From contig JAKOGH010000595.1 in assembly GCA_024811115.1 (NCBI GenBank), positions 1 through 34,395 on the forward strand: a stretch of DNA of 34,395 bases. The letters run 5' to 3'. Both the position numbers and the translations under genes were made by a program. How positions within the stretch are numbered: position 1 is the first letter of the stretch; every line of letters starts with the position of its first letter. Of this stretch, positions 1 to 9,798 are shown piece after piece. The stretch comes from Terana coerulea. Its lineage: Eukaryota; Basidiomycota; Agaricomycetes; Polyporales; Phanerochaetaceae. The notes under the pieces were generated by a model that saw nothing but the letters and a program-made list of their open reading frames with translations, searched no databases and was not told the DNA's origin.

Positions 1-1570
1 CGCGCTCGATGGCGGGTTGCGCGAGCTGTCGAGGTCGGTCGAAATGTGCCGGAAGACGGTGACGGCGGGCAATCAACAGGGCCTCGAAAACGCGGCTACC
101 ATTTGCAATCGGCCCGTTGCTCGCGCTCTTAGACACTGTGGGATTGCGGAATTGAAATCGCAGAGAGTCGGCGAAGATGACCTCACGGCCGTCGACAACG
201 AGAGGTACGGCGCGTAGCTGCGTCTCGAAATCGCCGGGTCGCTTACGCTCTCCGACTCCATACATAGATCTGGGCTCCGAACAAGCGAAAAAACTCCACC
301 CTCGTGCTCACAGAATGTTTGACCGCCGCAGCCGATGCAGGGTACCCGACAGGATAGGTGTCTAGACGAGGGCCCAAGGTCAGTACATCACCTTACCCGG
401 ACGAGACAGCCGAGTGGAGACTCACCATGCTCGTTCCGTTAGATCCCCGCTCGGACCGAATCATTGGTCGCTCTTGGTCGAGTCGGCGGCGCATCGGCGA
501 CCGTGTCTCCTACTGGTGCGTCGCTTACCGCCTTTTTTCTTTACGGTTGCAGACATGGGGCTAACTATTCGCTCTGTGTTAGTCTTAGGCCCGTGAATTC
601 TGTGCTCGGCAGGATGGCTGCTGCGGCGACGGGCAGAGAGGGCGCGCGCCGCGGCTGCAGCCCGCACTCACTCGGTTGCCGACACTCTCTAATGACATGC
701 ATCTACGCTACGAGACGGTCAAAAGACAGCCGCTCCGCGTCCGGGAGACGATGAACGCGTTGGCCGTGGCTGCATCCCATGCGTGGAGAATTGCTCGCGC
801 TTTCAGAGTCAATTTCGAGCGCGACCTGCAGGATGTTGGAAGGGAGTGACCGCGGTAACAGGAGGCGACAACGCCGACCTCCGCCGCTGCCGGGGGCTCT
901 TGATGTTGGCGTGGACCCGGCGACCACAAAACGCAAGCAAGCCGATGAAGGCGCCTTCATGGCAATGGACGCCGATTTGAAGAGCCGTGAACCACGGCTG
1001 CATCTCGCGCGCGGTAGGCCGCTCACGCTGTCAGTGTCAGGAAAAATGAGCTGATCAATCAGCCAGGAAATCGACGACAAGCGGGACTAGAGCTGTTCTG
1101 AGCCGAGACATACGGCTTCATCCCGCCTGCGGCGGGTCGCTTGAGATGCCCTCGGAGTCGGCGAGCATGGGCGTAATCAAAAGGCGACGAAGGCGATCAT
1201 TACGACCGTGCCCCGCGTTCCGCGTCTGCTCACGGTATCCGAATCGAGGCCTGTGCGCATGCGCTTGAGACCCCTTGAAGGCGATGCCGTTGACAGGTGC
1301 ATCCACATCACAGAGAAGGCGACTGTATCCCGTGCTTGGCGTACTATCAGCCAGGCTCCGACTATGGGAACGCGGCTGGAACGTGCCAGTGGTCACGGGC
1401 GATGGCGAGGTGGGAGATGATGAAGGACAAAAATTGTGGATAGAAAGAAATAGACATTGCCAACGTACTGCACGAGCGCAACAACGAGAGCTAGAGATCA
1501 ACGTCCAACAGGGACAGGGTCCACGGCTGCATATGTGTACGTTAAGCGGCAGATCATTCGCACTCTCTGA
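1..1570. repeat. Degenerate tail of the 114-bp satellite, unit 1
   Basis: The consensus core (GCTGCATCCCGCG, three to five bases, CGGCGGGTTGCTCACGC) can be followed in decayed form at about 217, 653, 769, 997, 1115 and 1526. The gap between 769 and 997 is exactly two 114-bp steps. No open frame here is conserved as protein between copies, and I see no gene in this stretch. Confidence 0.7.
366..600. repeat. Second interspersed repeat family, type A
   Basis: About 200-240 bp ending in the conserved stretch CACTGGTGCGTCGCTTACCGC (here CTACTGG...) followed by a T-rich tract. Equivalent positions are 16144-16378 and 31037-31267. It is a diverged relative of the type B segments inside the main arrays. 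The T-rich tract followed by GGTTGCAG near 545-555 resembles a 3' splice site, but no coding exon is evident. Confidence 0.5.
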
Positions 1571-1859
1571 CGCCGCAAAAGTGAAATCTAAACAACATGG
1601 ATTTCTCATCAAGCTCTCAGGACATCAGACAGCCGTGATTGGTGGAATAATATTAATGATTACGGGGCAACGCAAGCGTCTCGATGGAGAACCTCACATC
1701 AGTTCAGACCCCCAGAAAATGCCATCAGAGCATGTGCGCTATCACAGTATTCCACGCACAGCACTGCACTCATATGAGATGATCAAATTTGTAAGCTTCG
1801 TAACAGCCCTTGATAGACACTGGTCCGAATAATTAGTCTTCAAATTAATTGTTGCAAGT

Positions 1860-1941
1860 AATGAGGTTTATCATTGAGAGATATGCTTAGAAATGATATA
1901 AATTCATTTTCTGAGCATTTCTCTCACTGACAAAAGTCATT
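1860..1941. other. AT-rich foldback hairpin, unit 1
   Basis: The arms are 1860-1896 and 1904-1941, with a loop TATAAAT. The inner part pairs ATGCTTAGAAATGA with TCATTTTCTGAGCAT (one T:G-type difference and one bulge). Pairing continues outward through GAGAGA/TCTCTC to AATGA/TCATT with a few mismatches. It lies 106-187 nt past the stop codon of the small minus-strand gene, so it may be in its 3' UTR. It could be a foldback element, a small-RNA precursor or an mRNA-end structure. Confidence 0.6.
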
Positions 1942-2046
1942 CAGAAACTCAGAATTAAATCATGCCATGGTAAGATTATTGAGAGTTGAGATGAGACCAC
2001 AAAAGCAATATGCAGAAAGTGAAAGACGTAAGAGATCATCAGCCAA

Positions 2047-2786
2047 TTAGTCCTCATCACCATTGGTGAGCCGAGTGGTCTTAACTGTGCGCTTTTTCAA
2101 GCGCCGAGAGATGGTGTCGGGGCCCCTATTGGGCCGGCGACCAGTGTCTACGCGATGAGATGCAACAGACACTGCGCCCCGTAAGGTTGTACATTGGGAT
2201 CTCGCCCTCTCCTCCAGTTCTCTCACAGACAGCTTTTGGAACCCAACTGTCCTATCTCTCAACCCGCGCACTAAAGCGCTGACCTGCCGCAAGGAGTACA
2301 TGCGGGAGGGCGAGATGCCAAAGTCGGGCCAGTTGTACGGCTCGACTCCGTAGCGGAAGACAATCTTTGGTGAGCCGTAGTACGGCATTTGTGTGTACAG
2401 CATCTCCGCAGTTGGGTCGCCGCTCGCCTCACCTGTGCTCACCATCAGCATGTCAGTCATTGATGAATTTCACATTACGTCAGCAGATGCGAATTACTCT
2501 AAATGGCAAGAACTTACGCAATCGACGTCGCAGCGCCTCGGATAACACCTTCTGCTCGTGCAGAAGACAGGCCTTATATGTCGCTTCTACAGTTCACCAA
2601 GAATTTTCAATAAGCTAAGGATAACCAAGATCACATGCAGTGTGCCCACTGACCTTTTCGAACGGTGCAGGACCGATGGCGAGGAGTGTATCCCCGAGGT
2701 TCTTGCGTCGTGGGCGCGGGTTTGGGGAGAGCGTCGAAAGGCAAATACGCAACTTTCATGTTTGGCGGGAACTTGGGAGAGCTCAT
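2047..2786 (-). CDS. Conserved unidentified 195-aa protein, three exons (unit 1)
   Basis: Exons 2786-2654, 2586-2518 and 2432-2047, introns of 67 and 85 bp with GTCAGT/GTAG and GTAAGT/ACAG ends. The joined frame is 588 nt. The start at 2786 (MSSPKFPPNMKVAYLP) is preferred over an in-frame ATG at 2807 because unit 2 lacks the latter and a TATA box lies about 47 nt upstream of 2786. Visible features: a proline-rich N-terminus, a predicted helical stretch across exon 2 (KACLLHEQKVLSEALRRRL), a central aromatic block containing YYGSPKIVFRYGVEPYNW, and a basic C-terminal tail (RRLKKRTVKTTR) ending in acidic NGDED; the tail resembles a nuclear targeting signal. I recognise no family. Between units 1 and 2 there are 10 synonymous and 2 replacement differences (K/Q, D/N); between 1 and 3 there are 8 synonymous and none replacing. 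This is strong evidence for a real gene. Confidence 0.82.
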
Positions 2787-2832
2787 CGTGAGGCTACGAG
2801 ATGTCATGGCTGCAGAGAGTCTGAACTCGCGC

Positions 2833-2867
2833 TTTTTATATCTGCCAGCTTGCTCCTACTGGCAGAT
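2833..2867 (-). promoter_or_regulatory. TATA box and perfect dyad of the small gene, unit 1
   Basis: On the minus strand TATAAAAA occupies 2840-2833, about 47 nt before the chosen ATG. Immediately upstream is a perfect inverted repeat, ATCTGCCAG at 2840-2848 and CTGGCAGAT at 2859-2867, with a 10-nt spacer. The spacing would suit a dimeric regulator beside the TATA box; this use is inferred. Confidence 0.6.
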
Positions 2868-5490
2868 GCTCGGAAACCTGCCTGGAGTACACCCAGAAAT
2901 TCGCTGGTGCAAAGTCACAGCTCAGTGACGTTCGCATGCCGGCGACGTGCCCAGCAGCCAGGCGTACCGTCGTTGACTCCGCCCGAGCCCTGCACTCCAA
3001 GCGAGATTGAGACGGATCTCCCCCGCAGTCTTGCTATTCGCTACCAGCAGCCTGGTGTTTCAATCTAAGGTTTAAGATCCTGTTTTGGAATGCCTCCTTC
3101 AGCTCTTGCTCAGCTTTCTGAACCCTAGCGACGAGCATCGCCGGTGAGCTTGTATTTGCCGCAACCGACGGCGCCGCTTGTCACTGCGCGGACTTAACGT
3201 AGCCACCACGCTGCGTGAGCGGTGCGCAGAGCCATGTATGTTGCAATGTGTCTCATTGAGTGCGCAGGACGACCTTACGTTCAGTCGAACTTGAACGGAG
3301 ACGATGGTGAGCGAGAAGACGCGTGCCTAGACGCTGGGGGGCAGAGCGAAAGGGCGTGCGCCACAAAGTTAGAGAGTACCATATCGGGAGTATCTGGCGC
3401 GACGGAGCGCCCAATCTCGTCTTTCCACCAACCTTCAACACTTCGAGGTTCTGCACAGGCTCCTGTCGCTGACGTGTGCGCCGATGCGCTGTCCCTTCCA
3501 CGTAGCACGACTCCTATGACCTTCAGCTTCATTTTGAGTGTAAACATGACCAGGTTACTGCCAGCGAACGGCGGGCCAGCACCTGCGCAGCGACTCGACA
3601 GCTTGTCGCACTGGTCGAGCCTGTGGCAGGACTGTGGTCAACGCGGACCAGAATACGTGAGTGACTCTGACTATACATCAACAACGGAAGGTGAACAAGC
3701 GTACTGACGCCGTCCTGCTTGAAGCGCGCCGAGCCCGCCGTCGCCGTCACCTCGATCGGACAAGGCTTCACGCGGACTCAAGAACGATCCATGCACGCGG
3801 TTAGAAATGCCCCTCTGGACAGGCTGCATGAAACACTCTTGCGGCTGGCTTCGTTTAATAGCAGATTAAAGGTTTCTTACCCGCTCTGTCTATTTCCAAC
3901 AGGTGGGTACTGCGACCAAGAACCTACGCGGACAAAGGAAGCTTACCTTTAACAGGCCATGTTCAGATCGACGAAAGAACCTGCCGCAGACGCCGCGAAC
4001 TCGGTCAGGCACATGAAGTCGCCCGAATGCGTTGCAACGGTACTGGCCGCGTACAGCGCGAGCTCGGCATGCGGTAAGCGTACTTTCCTTGGGTCACAGA
4101 CGGCGCAACTCACGAACCGTGTCACATCTTCCAGCGCGGCGCTGCTTCGCTTGCGTTGCATGGCTTGCCGTCTGCGATCCATGTGAAACAGCGGATCTGT
4201 ACGATCCGCTGGTCTGGTAAGCACTTTTGCGGCCCCATCTTCGACAGGGTCGCATTGTCAGCGCGACGGCTGCACAGCGCTCGCTTCGCTCAAGGTAAGT
4301 AGGCCGCTACTGCTTCAACAGCACAAACGAACTCAAGTGTTTAATTGCACAACCATAGGTGCCAAATGATTACTCGCCGCGGGCGCACGGTATGCCCAGG
4401 ACGGCGGACGAGTTTGCTGACCAACCCCGTCGCTGGACGCAGCACCTCGCTACCGGCTGGGCCTTCTACGCCGTCAATTTCGGTGTGCGCCGGCATGCGA
4501 CCGCAACGGACCACGGTGTGCAGCATTCAGGGTACGATTTCTTGGACGCATCAACCACAGAACGCACGACTAACCGTGCGCCTCTCGCTAGAAGCCACCA
4601 GTATCCCCGCGCGCTGCCGCTCGTCTTTAGCGATTGGCTGTCGCTGACATCGAAATGAAGTCGCCGGGACAGCTCAGTACAAACTGAGCTGTATGGCATC
4701 GCCGAGCTCACGTCCACGCAGCGCCAAGTCCGTTCCAGTACCACGGCGCTTGCGAAGCCGACGGACAACGCTGAGTCGCGTTCACGGCACGAGAACGCAA
4801 TCGGGGAACCGGCACGTCGCGCATTACGCACGAGGCAAGACTTGTTCGAGATTGTATGTGCACCAAGGTCCTGATCCCCATTTAATATCTCGCACTGATC
4901 TCGGACCGTCCAGACTTGGATACGCCAGGCGCGTGTACTTACTGCACATGCGGCTTGAACGACGTCGCGACCGGCGTACTCTCTCGGCGGCGCGCAAGCG
5001 GGCTTCGAGCACGGTCAACTTGAAGCCAGGCTTGCCGTAGCGGACATCGAGTCCGTAGTTACTAATGCCAAGTTTTAGGGTATCGGCCTGCGCCCGAACA
5101 CGGACGCCTCGTCGCACAGGCCCTGCCACAGCATTCATGAAGGCGCGCCGCACGGCTCACGGGCGGCGACATGCGTTCGAGAACGACGGCGGCGAGGTCC
5201 TCACCAATTTACAATACGTCGAACGACCGGCTGTTGGAGCGGCGGGAGGTACGTACGTCGATCACCTCAGCTCGGCTAACAGTACTGCATGTGCCAGTGT
5301 TTTGGGACGAGGGCACGGAGGTCACCCGTTTCTGTCTCGGGCTCTCTGTGAGCTGATCTCACCTCGGCGCAGAGTCTCGCCCTTTACGCGACGTCGCGAC
5401 GCGCGGCTCATGCTGCCGATCTCTGCCGGACTTCGCAGAGGGGTCGTGCGACTGGGACGGGGGCCTTGTGATTTTTGGGGTGCGTCGCAG
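2868..5490. other. No convincing gene, unit 1; possible exon relic and two perfect hairpins
   Basis: Open frames exist, but differences between units 1 and 2 change amino acids about as often as not. The best candidate is a minus-strand exon at 5087-4943, flanked by CAG and GTAAGT, coding ADTLKLGISNYGLDVRYGKP and further residues. Five differences there split three synonymous to two replacing, so it may be a relic. Two perfect hairpins are present: CAGCGGATC with its complement at 4189-4211 (5-nt loop) and ACAGCTCAGT with its complement at 4669-4692 (4-nt loop). Confidence 0.4.
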
Positions 5491-5990
5491 AAGGTATAAG
5501 GAGGGGCGGAGGAGGACATGCTTTCCCCAGCCCAACGGCCTCTTTTCCTCTCCGCTCTCCCTCAGGTACACTACATCCTCGCACGCCTTTTTCTCGCCGT
5601 CAGTTCACCAATGTAGCCGCCACTGCCGTCCTCTCGTCGCCCTCTGCTCGCCGCCGACATGCCGTCACGTCGCCGCCGTGCTCTCGACGCCCTCCGCTCA
5701 CCATACGCGAGAGTCTTTGTGAAGGTTCGTTCGTTCGTTAACGCCGCCGTATGAATTCATGCTTACCTATTCTTCAGTTTGCTCAGTGCTACAACGTCGT
5801 GGTTCGTCAGTTAATGCCGTACTTATCAGGTACTAACCGCTTGAATGAACGCTTACGGTCGGGTTACTGACGTTCATTTCATCTCGCAGACTAATGGGCA
5901 TTTGGGCGTCGCCTCTAGCCGGTACGTTCATGTTGGCGCTTTCTTTTTGTCTATGTACTTACGAGCGTAGTACAGGATTTGTATGAATAC
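5491..5990 (+). promoter_or_regulatory. Promoter-like stretch without a supported gene, unit 1
   Basis: A TATAAG at 5495-5500 is followed by a C/T-rich tract (about 5520-5700), as in fungal core promoters. Intron-like signals follow: GTATGA at 5749, TACTAAC at 5831 and TCGCAG ending at 5889. The equivalent stretch in unit 2 is about 21324-21820. The C/T-rich part is almost identical between units. The short reading frame it could feed (5659-5748 joined to 5890-5970) is not conserved as protein, so any transcript may be non-coding. Confidence 0.3.
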
Positions 5991-6188
5991 TAATTAGCTG
6001 TCATTTTCGAATGCAATCCCGTAGACGGCTGCGTAAGGGTACGTGCTTACACGCCGTGATGCTATACGCCGCACGCTGACACAATCGCGTATAGTAACGA
6101 TGTGCTTGACGGCTTGGTTGTCTGGGCCTGCACGACGGCCGGAGGCGATGACATTGGGCCATGGCTACCGCGTTATGCCCGTGTAACG

Positions 6189-6395
6189 GACAGCGTCCCG
6201 CAGACCGCTCTCTGCAGGAGAGACGGCGTCCTGCAGACCGCTCTCTGCTAGGGAGAGACGGCGTCCTGCAAACCGCTCTCTGCTAGGGAGAGACGGCGTC
6301 CTGCAAACCGCTCTCTGCAGCGGTCAGACGGCGTCCTGCAGACCGCTCTCTGCTAGGGAGCGACGGCGTCCTGCTGACCGCTCTCTGCTATGGAC
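6189..6395. repeat. 35-bp minisatellite, about 6 units (unit 1)
   Basis: The unit is AGACGGCGTCCTGCAGACCG followed by CTCTCTGCTAGGGAG. The last third varies (TAGGGAG, AGCGGTC, TATGGAC), while the first 28 bases are nearly fixed. Each unit contains GCAGA...TCTGC, a 5-bp hairpin with a 6-nt loop, and some units a PstI-type CTGCAG. Confidence 0.9.
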
Positions 6396-6552
6396 AGACG
6401 GTTGATGACTCCGACATCAGAGATGCCGCTGTCTGTGCCTGCCGCTCTTCACACTGCCTGCCCCAGATAGTGTACCGTCGCTCGGCATGGGTCAGCGAGT
6501 ACAGTTGTAGTTGTACTGCCGTAGTGTCGTTGTACATGCTGCTATGCTTATA

Positions 6553-7076
6553 CTCCTATCTTTACCCATATGCCACGTAAGTAAGTAACGTACTTACCCT
6601 GAGCCCCTACCTGGTCATCCATCAGTCCGAATGGCTAGGTATAAGTATGTTTGCTGGCCGCTGGCTGATTTACGCGTCCCCGGTTCCTCTCCGGGTTCCT
6701 CCACAATATATATCGTTTTTGATCCGTTTCGTCGTCGGTCCGACTGCTTAGCTCAGCCCTCGCAGTCTCGCGCAGCGTTGACATTCCGGCTTAGCCCGCT
6801 CATCGTCTGCAGTGGCATTCGTCAGGCTGTCGGAGCCTCGGGCGGTGTCTAATAATTCGTTCTGTACCTCATATTCCTTACAGCCTCAGTCAATGCTTGA
6901 CCAGGTGTCCAATCTGCCCAGCTTCTGTCTTATTTTATCAGTTTATCTGTGCGCCTCCGGCTTCACATATATCCCTCATCAATTGACCATAAACTTTGCA
7001 GCGGTCTCGGCCAACGCCACCCTAGCCAAACGCCACCCTGACCTTCTCCCCGGAACGAAGTGAAGGAGCCTCTGTA
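6553..7076 (+). mobile_element. 524-bp segment only in unit 1, flanked by TA; possible tRNA-derived SINE
   Basis: Unit 2 joins the bases before and after directly (22377-22380). If it is an insertion, the target TA is duplicated. No terminal inverted repeats are visible. Inside are an A-box-like TGGCTAGGTAT at 6632 and a B-box-like GGTTCCTCTCC at 6682-6692, 50 bp apart, the latter within a perfect tRNA-like T-arm (CCCGG, 7-nt loop beginning TTC, CCGGG). This suggests a Pol III-promoted SINE, but no poly(A) or longer target duplication is seen, so a deletion in unit 2 is also possible. A hairpin of GTAAGTA and its complement occurs near 6582-6598. Confidence 0.4.
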
Positions 7077-7844
7077 AATATTAATGTTTACGGCTCCCGC
7101 AAAGACATCAGTGATCGCGACATCAGTCCTGCTCATTTACCCGCTGTACGTAGAGATGATGAATGGCATCTTGACGGCACGGGACCGTTGATATATTCAT
7201 GGACGAGACTTTGACGTCCCGACCCTCCGAGTCCATGTAGTGATCTGCTACTATTACTACTGTACCAATCTCTCGGGCGTAGACGTCGCCGTGCTATCGA
7301 GTACCAACGTACTAATTAATATATCGTGCGCTTGCAATGGTACTGGTTACGATAGCATTCGCGCGATATTCTCATATTGTCACCGAGTCGTCTACAATTT
7401 CAGGCCGTAGCTAAATCCAAGCTAAGTCACTTCTATACTATATCGCACCGTGTCGCTGAGAGGATAGCTTTATATGGTGTAAGCTAATAACACTCGACTC
7501 GTGTCGTCCATCCCATCTCAGCCTTTGGCGTCCATCCCATCTCAGCCTTTGACGACGGTATCTCAGCCCAGTTCACACTGGCAGCCAGGCCCCAAACACA
7601 GAACACCACAGTATAGTATATCAACACACATGAACGCTTACGTCGCGTCCGGCTACTGTACTGCGCACTCTCAATAATCTCGAGAGGGGAAATGAAATAT
7701 ATTGCCACAACCTACAGGTACTATACATTAACTCAATACTAATTTATCTCCCCACAACCGCACACTCGCCCTCGCCACCACCCCGCCGCAATTTGTTCCT
7801 GAGCCTAGCGGTTATCACGAGCAGATTGAATGAACCTACCTGTC
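7077..7844. other. AT-rich spacer 3' of STE11, unit 1
   Basis: No gene seen. It contains a 24-bp direct tandem duplication at 7505-7528 and 7529-7552 (CGTCCATCCCATCTCAGCCT and four more bases), present once in unit 2. The unit 2 equivalent is 22380-23117, differing by a few percent. Confidence 0.5.
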
Positions 7845-9798
7845 TCATAGATTAACCCAATACCATTTTATTTTTGTCAATCGCGCCCCCGCTCGAGACC
7901 CGGCCACCACAAGCTGCAGCCCCGCAGGCGTCGCGAGCAGAACGTATGGACCTACTGTCTGCCTTCCCTGCATGCTGGGCACGATCGAGATGCGCGACGC
8001 GACCGAGTTGCGCGCCGAGGTTCGCGACGATCCCTGCGTGCTCGTGCTGAACCGGTTCTGCGCGCGCGGCGCCGGGTTCAGCGACAGGATGCTGTCCCGC
8101 CGCCCGGGCCCGCGCATCATGCTCTGCCGCCGCGTGCGCTCCAACACCTTCTTCTCCGTGTTCGGGAAGTACTCGGCCAGGTGCGTCGTGATGAGCTCGC
8201 TCGGCGGCCGCTGCCCGAAGAAGTTGCGCAGCTTGCCCTTCTTGCTCGGGCTTTTCGACGGGCTCTCCTCCGCGGCGCTGGGCGACAGGGTGGCCGACGA
8301 GGGGCCGTCGGGGATCTGAACACCAAGGCCGCTGAGGATGCTGACGGAGCTTGCCCGTTTATAGGCTTTGCTGCCGGGCGTAGGAGCGGAACGGTCATGA
8401 GGAGGCAGTAGACTGTCGTTAATTGTTTCCTGACTGCTTGAAGCCTTGGGGAAGGCAGTAAGATAAGGACTTGTAGGGCTCACTCTGGGTCGCTTGAGTT
8501 GCCGCAGTGTTAGGCCATGCTCACGAGCAGGCTCGTCTGGAGAGGCATGACAAATTGAGAGGAGCTGTGCCTCAGTGAGGGGAGTACCTTCACATTTACA
8601 AAAGATAAGTGATCCATCATGAGGAGGGCGCATAGTACTTACGAGGCGAGCCTTCCACAATGGGTGAGAGAGACGACTGCGAGCCTTGGTGCTGCGAGTA
8701 CGGGTGATTCGTGCCGACAGACGGCCGCGGAGGGGGCTTGGAGCCCGACCCGGATATGGATGTGTTTCGCCCGTGCTCATGCGGCGAGCGGTTGAGGTTC
8801 CGATTCGGAAGCTGGCTGTTCTGCAGCGGTGATGGCGAACGGGCCGGGCGGTTCGCCGCAGGACCAGGAGGGAGCGGGAGCGGCTGGTTAGTATTGAATA
8901 TTGGTGGTTCAGGAAGCGTCGGCGTCCTTCGCCCTGAGTACTGATTCGCCGGCGGTAGGAGCGACCGAGGCGTGGAACGCGCACCAGATGGCGGTGGCGG
9001 TGGTTGGTTGCGAGGAGGTGGTGGAAGGGGCGGAAGTCCTGGACGGCCGCTAGGCGTGGTGGCGGAAGGCGTGCCCGCGTTCGGCTGAGGCAGCGGGCGT
9101 ATCGCAGGGGCGTTGCCGCGGGCAGAGTCTTGCCCATCACGCACCAGACGGGGTAGGCTGTCCGTTCCTGCGTTGGGCGATAGATGGAGAGGAGCTGGAC
9201 GCGCATTGTCCAGTCGTCGGACACTGTGCCCATTGCGTGAGACAGGCGACGAAAGCGTACTCGCCTGGCCACTCAAGCTGCTGTTGCGTGCGTGCTCTAC
9301 CGACCGAGGGCGGCTTGCGGCGATGCTAGCGGCCGACACGGAGGAGCATCTCTGCCGTAGTGCTTTCACGCCCGCTACAATCCTAATCCTGTCTCCCACA
9401 GTGTACACACCCATCTCCTTGAGCGTCATCTGGTCCAGCTCGAGGAGCACGTCGCCGCGAATGTCATTTGCTCTGAACATCGGTGAATGGTGCGGGCACT
9501 TGATGCTTACGAGCCACGCCGCTACATGGGTGTCGGTCCAGGTCCGTAAGTAGTCCGGAAAGGTCATGCCAGGTGGGGGTTCCAGGATGGAGCTGCCGTT
9601 CAGAGATGTAGGGGTACTGGGCTGAGACTGGCTGTCCGCGTACGCAGCGCCGCTTAAGCTGAAGGATGGCAACTGTGCCTGACCCTGTTGTATCATGAAG
9701 GTCGCACCCGGAGAGGATGGAGTAGATGCTTGGGAGACTGGCTGTGAGGCGTCGCCCGGGGCGTGAAGAGAATTCCCGTTCATGTAGACCGCAGCCAT
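7845..9798 (-). CDS. STE11: Kinase-less STE11-type MAPKKK, Ras-binding-like domain deleted (unit 1)
   Basis: Exon 1 is 9798-8643, intron 8642-8588 (55 bp, GTAAGT/AAG), exon 2 8587-7845; joined frame 632 aa. Start context is ACCATGG. Domains: low-complexity Ser/Pro N-terminus (1-80), SAM domain about 86-150 (RTWTDTHVAAWL to AGVKALRQRC), proline-rich linker about 225-345, then exon 2 with PLTEAQLLSICHA and the conserved pre-kinase block LRNFFGQRPPSELITTHLAE. In fungal Ste11 the SAM domain binds the adaptor Ste50 and a kinase domain follows; here the frame stops without one, about 36 residues past SRISIVPSMQGRQ. Compared with unit 2, 113 codons including the Ras-binding-like domain are missing exactly in frame. 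It is probably a truncated paralogue; the name refers to family, not proven function. Confidence 0.75.

Noticed and set aside
4359..4658. Plus-strand frame with a protein-like look (ADEFADQPRRWTQHLATGWA)
   Set aside because: Most differences from unit 2 in this frame replace residues (for example MP/VS, L/S, N/D), and no splice signals or promoter support it.
5659..5970. Two-exon plus-strand frame (5659-5748 joined to 5890-5970, 56 aa) behind a TATA-like box
   Set aside because: The differences from unit 2 that I could place in the frame change amino acids (K/M, S/P, A/V, S/R, F/L), so there is no sign of coding constraint.
6553..7076. Tc1/mariner-type DNA transposon, suggested by flanking TA
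   Set aside because: The two ends share no inverted repeat beyond about five bases, and there is no transposase.
7845..9272. 475-codon frame overlapping STE11 with start at 9272
   Set aside because: Only its 3' part is the true exon 2. The upstream part is a shadow frame of exon 1, shown by the SAM-containing frame and the splice junction at 8642-8588.
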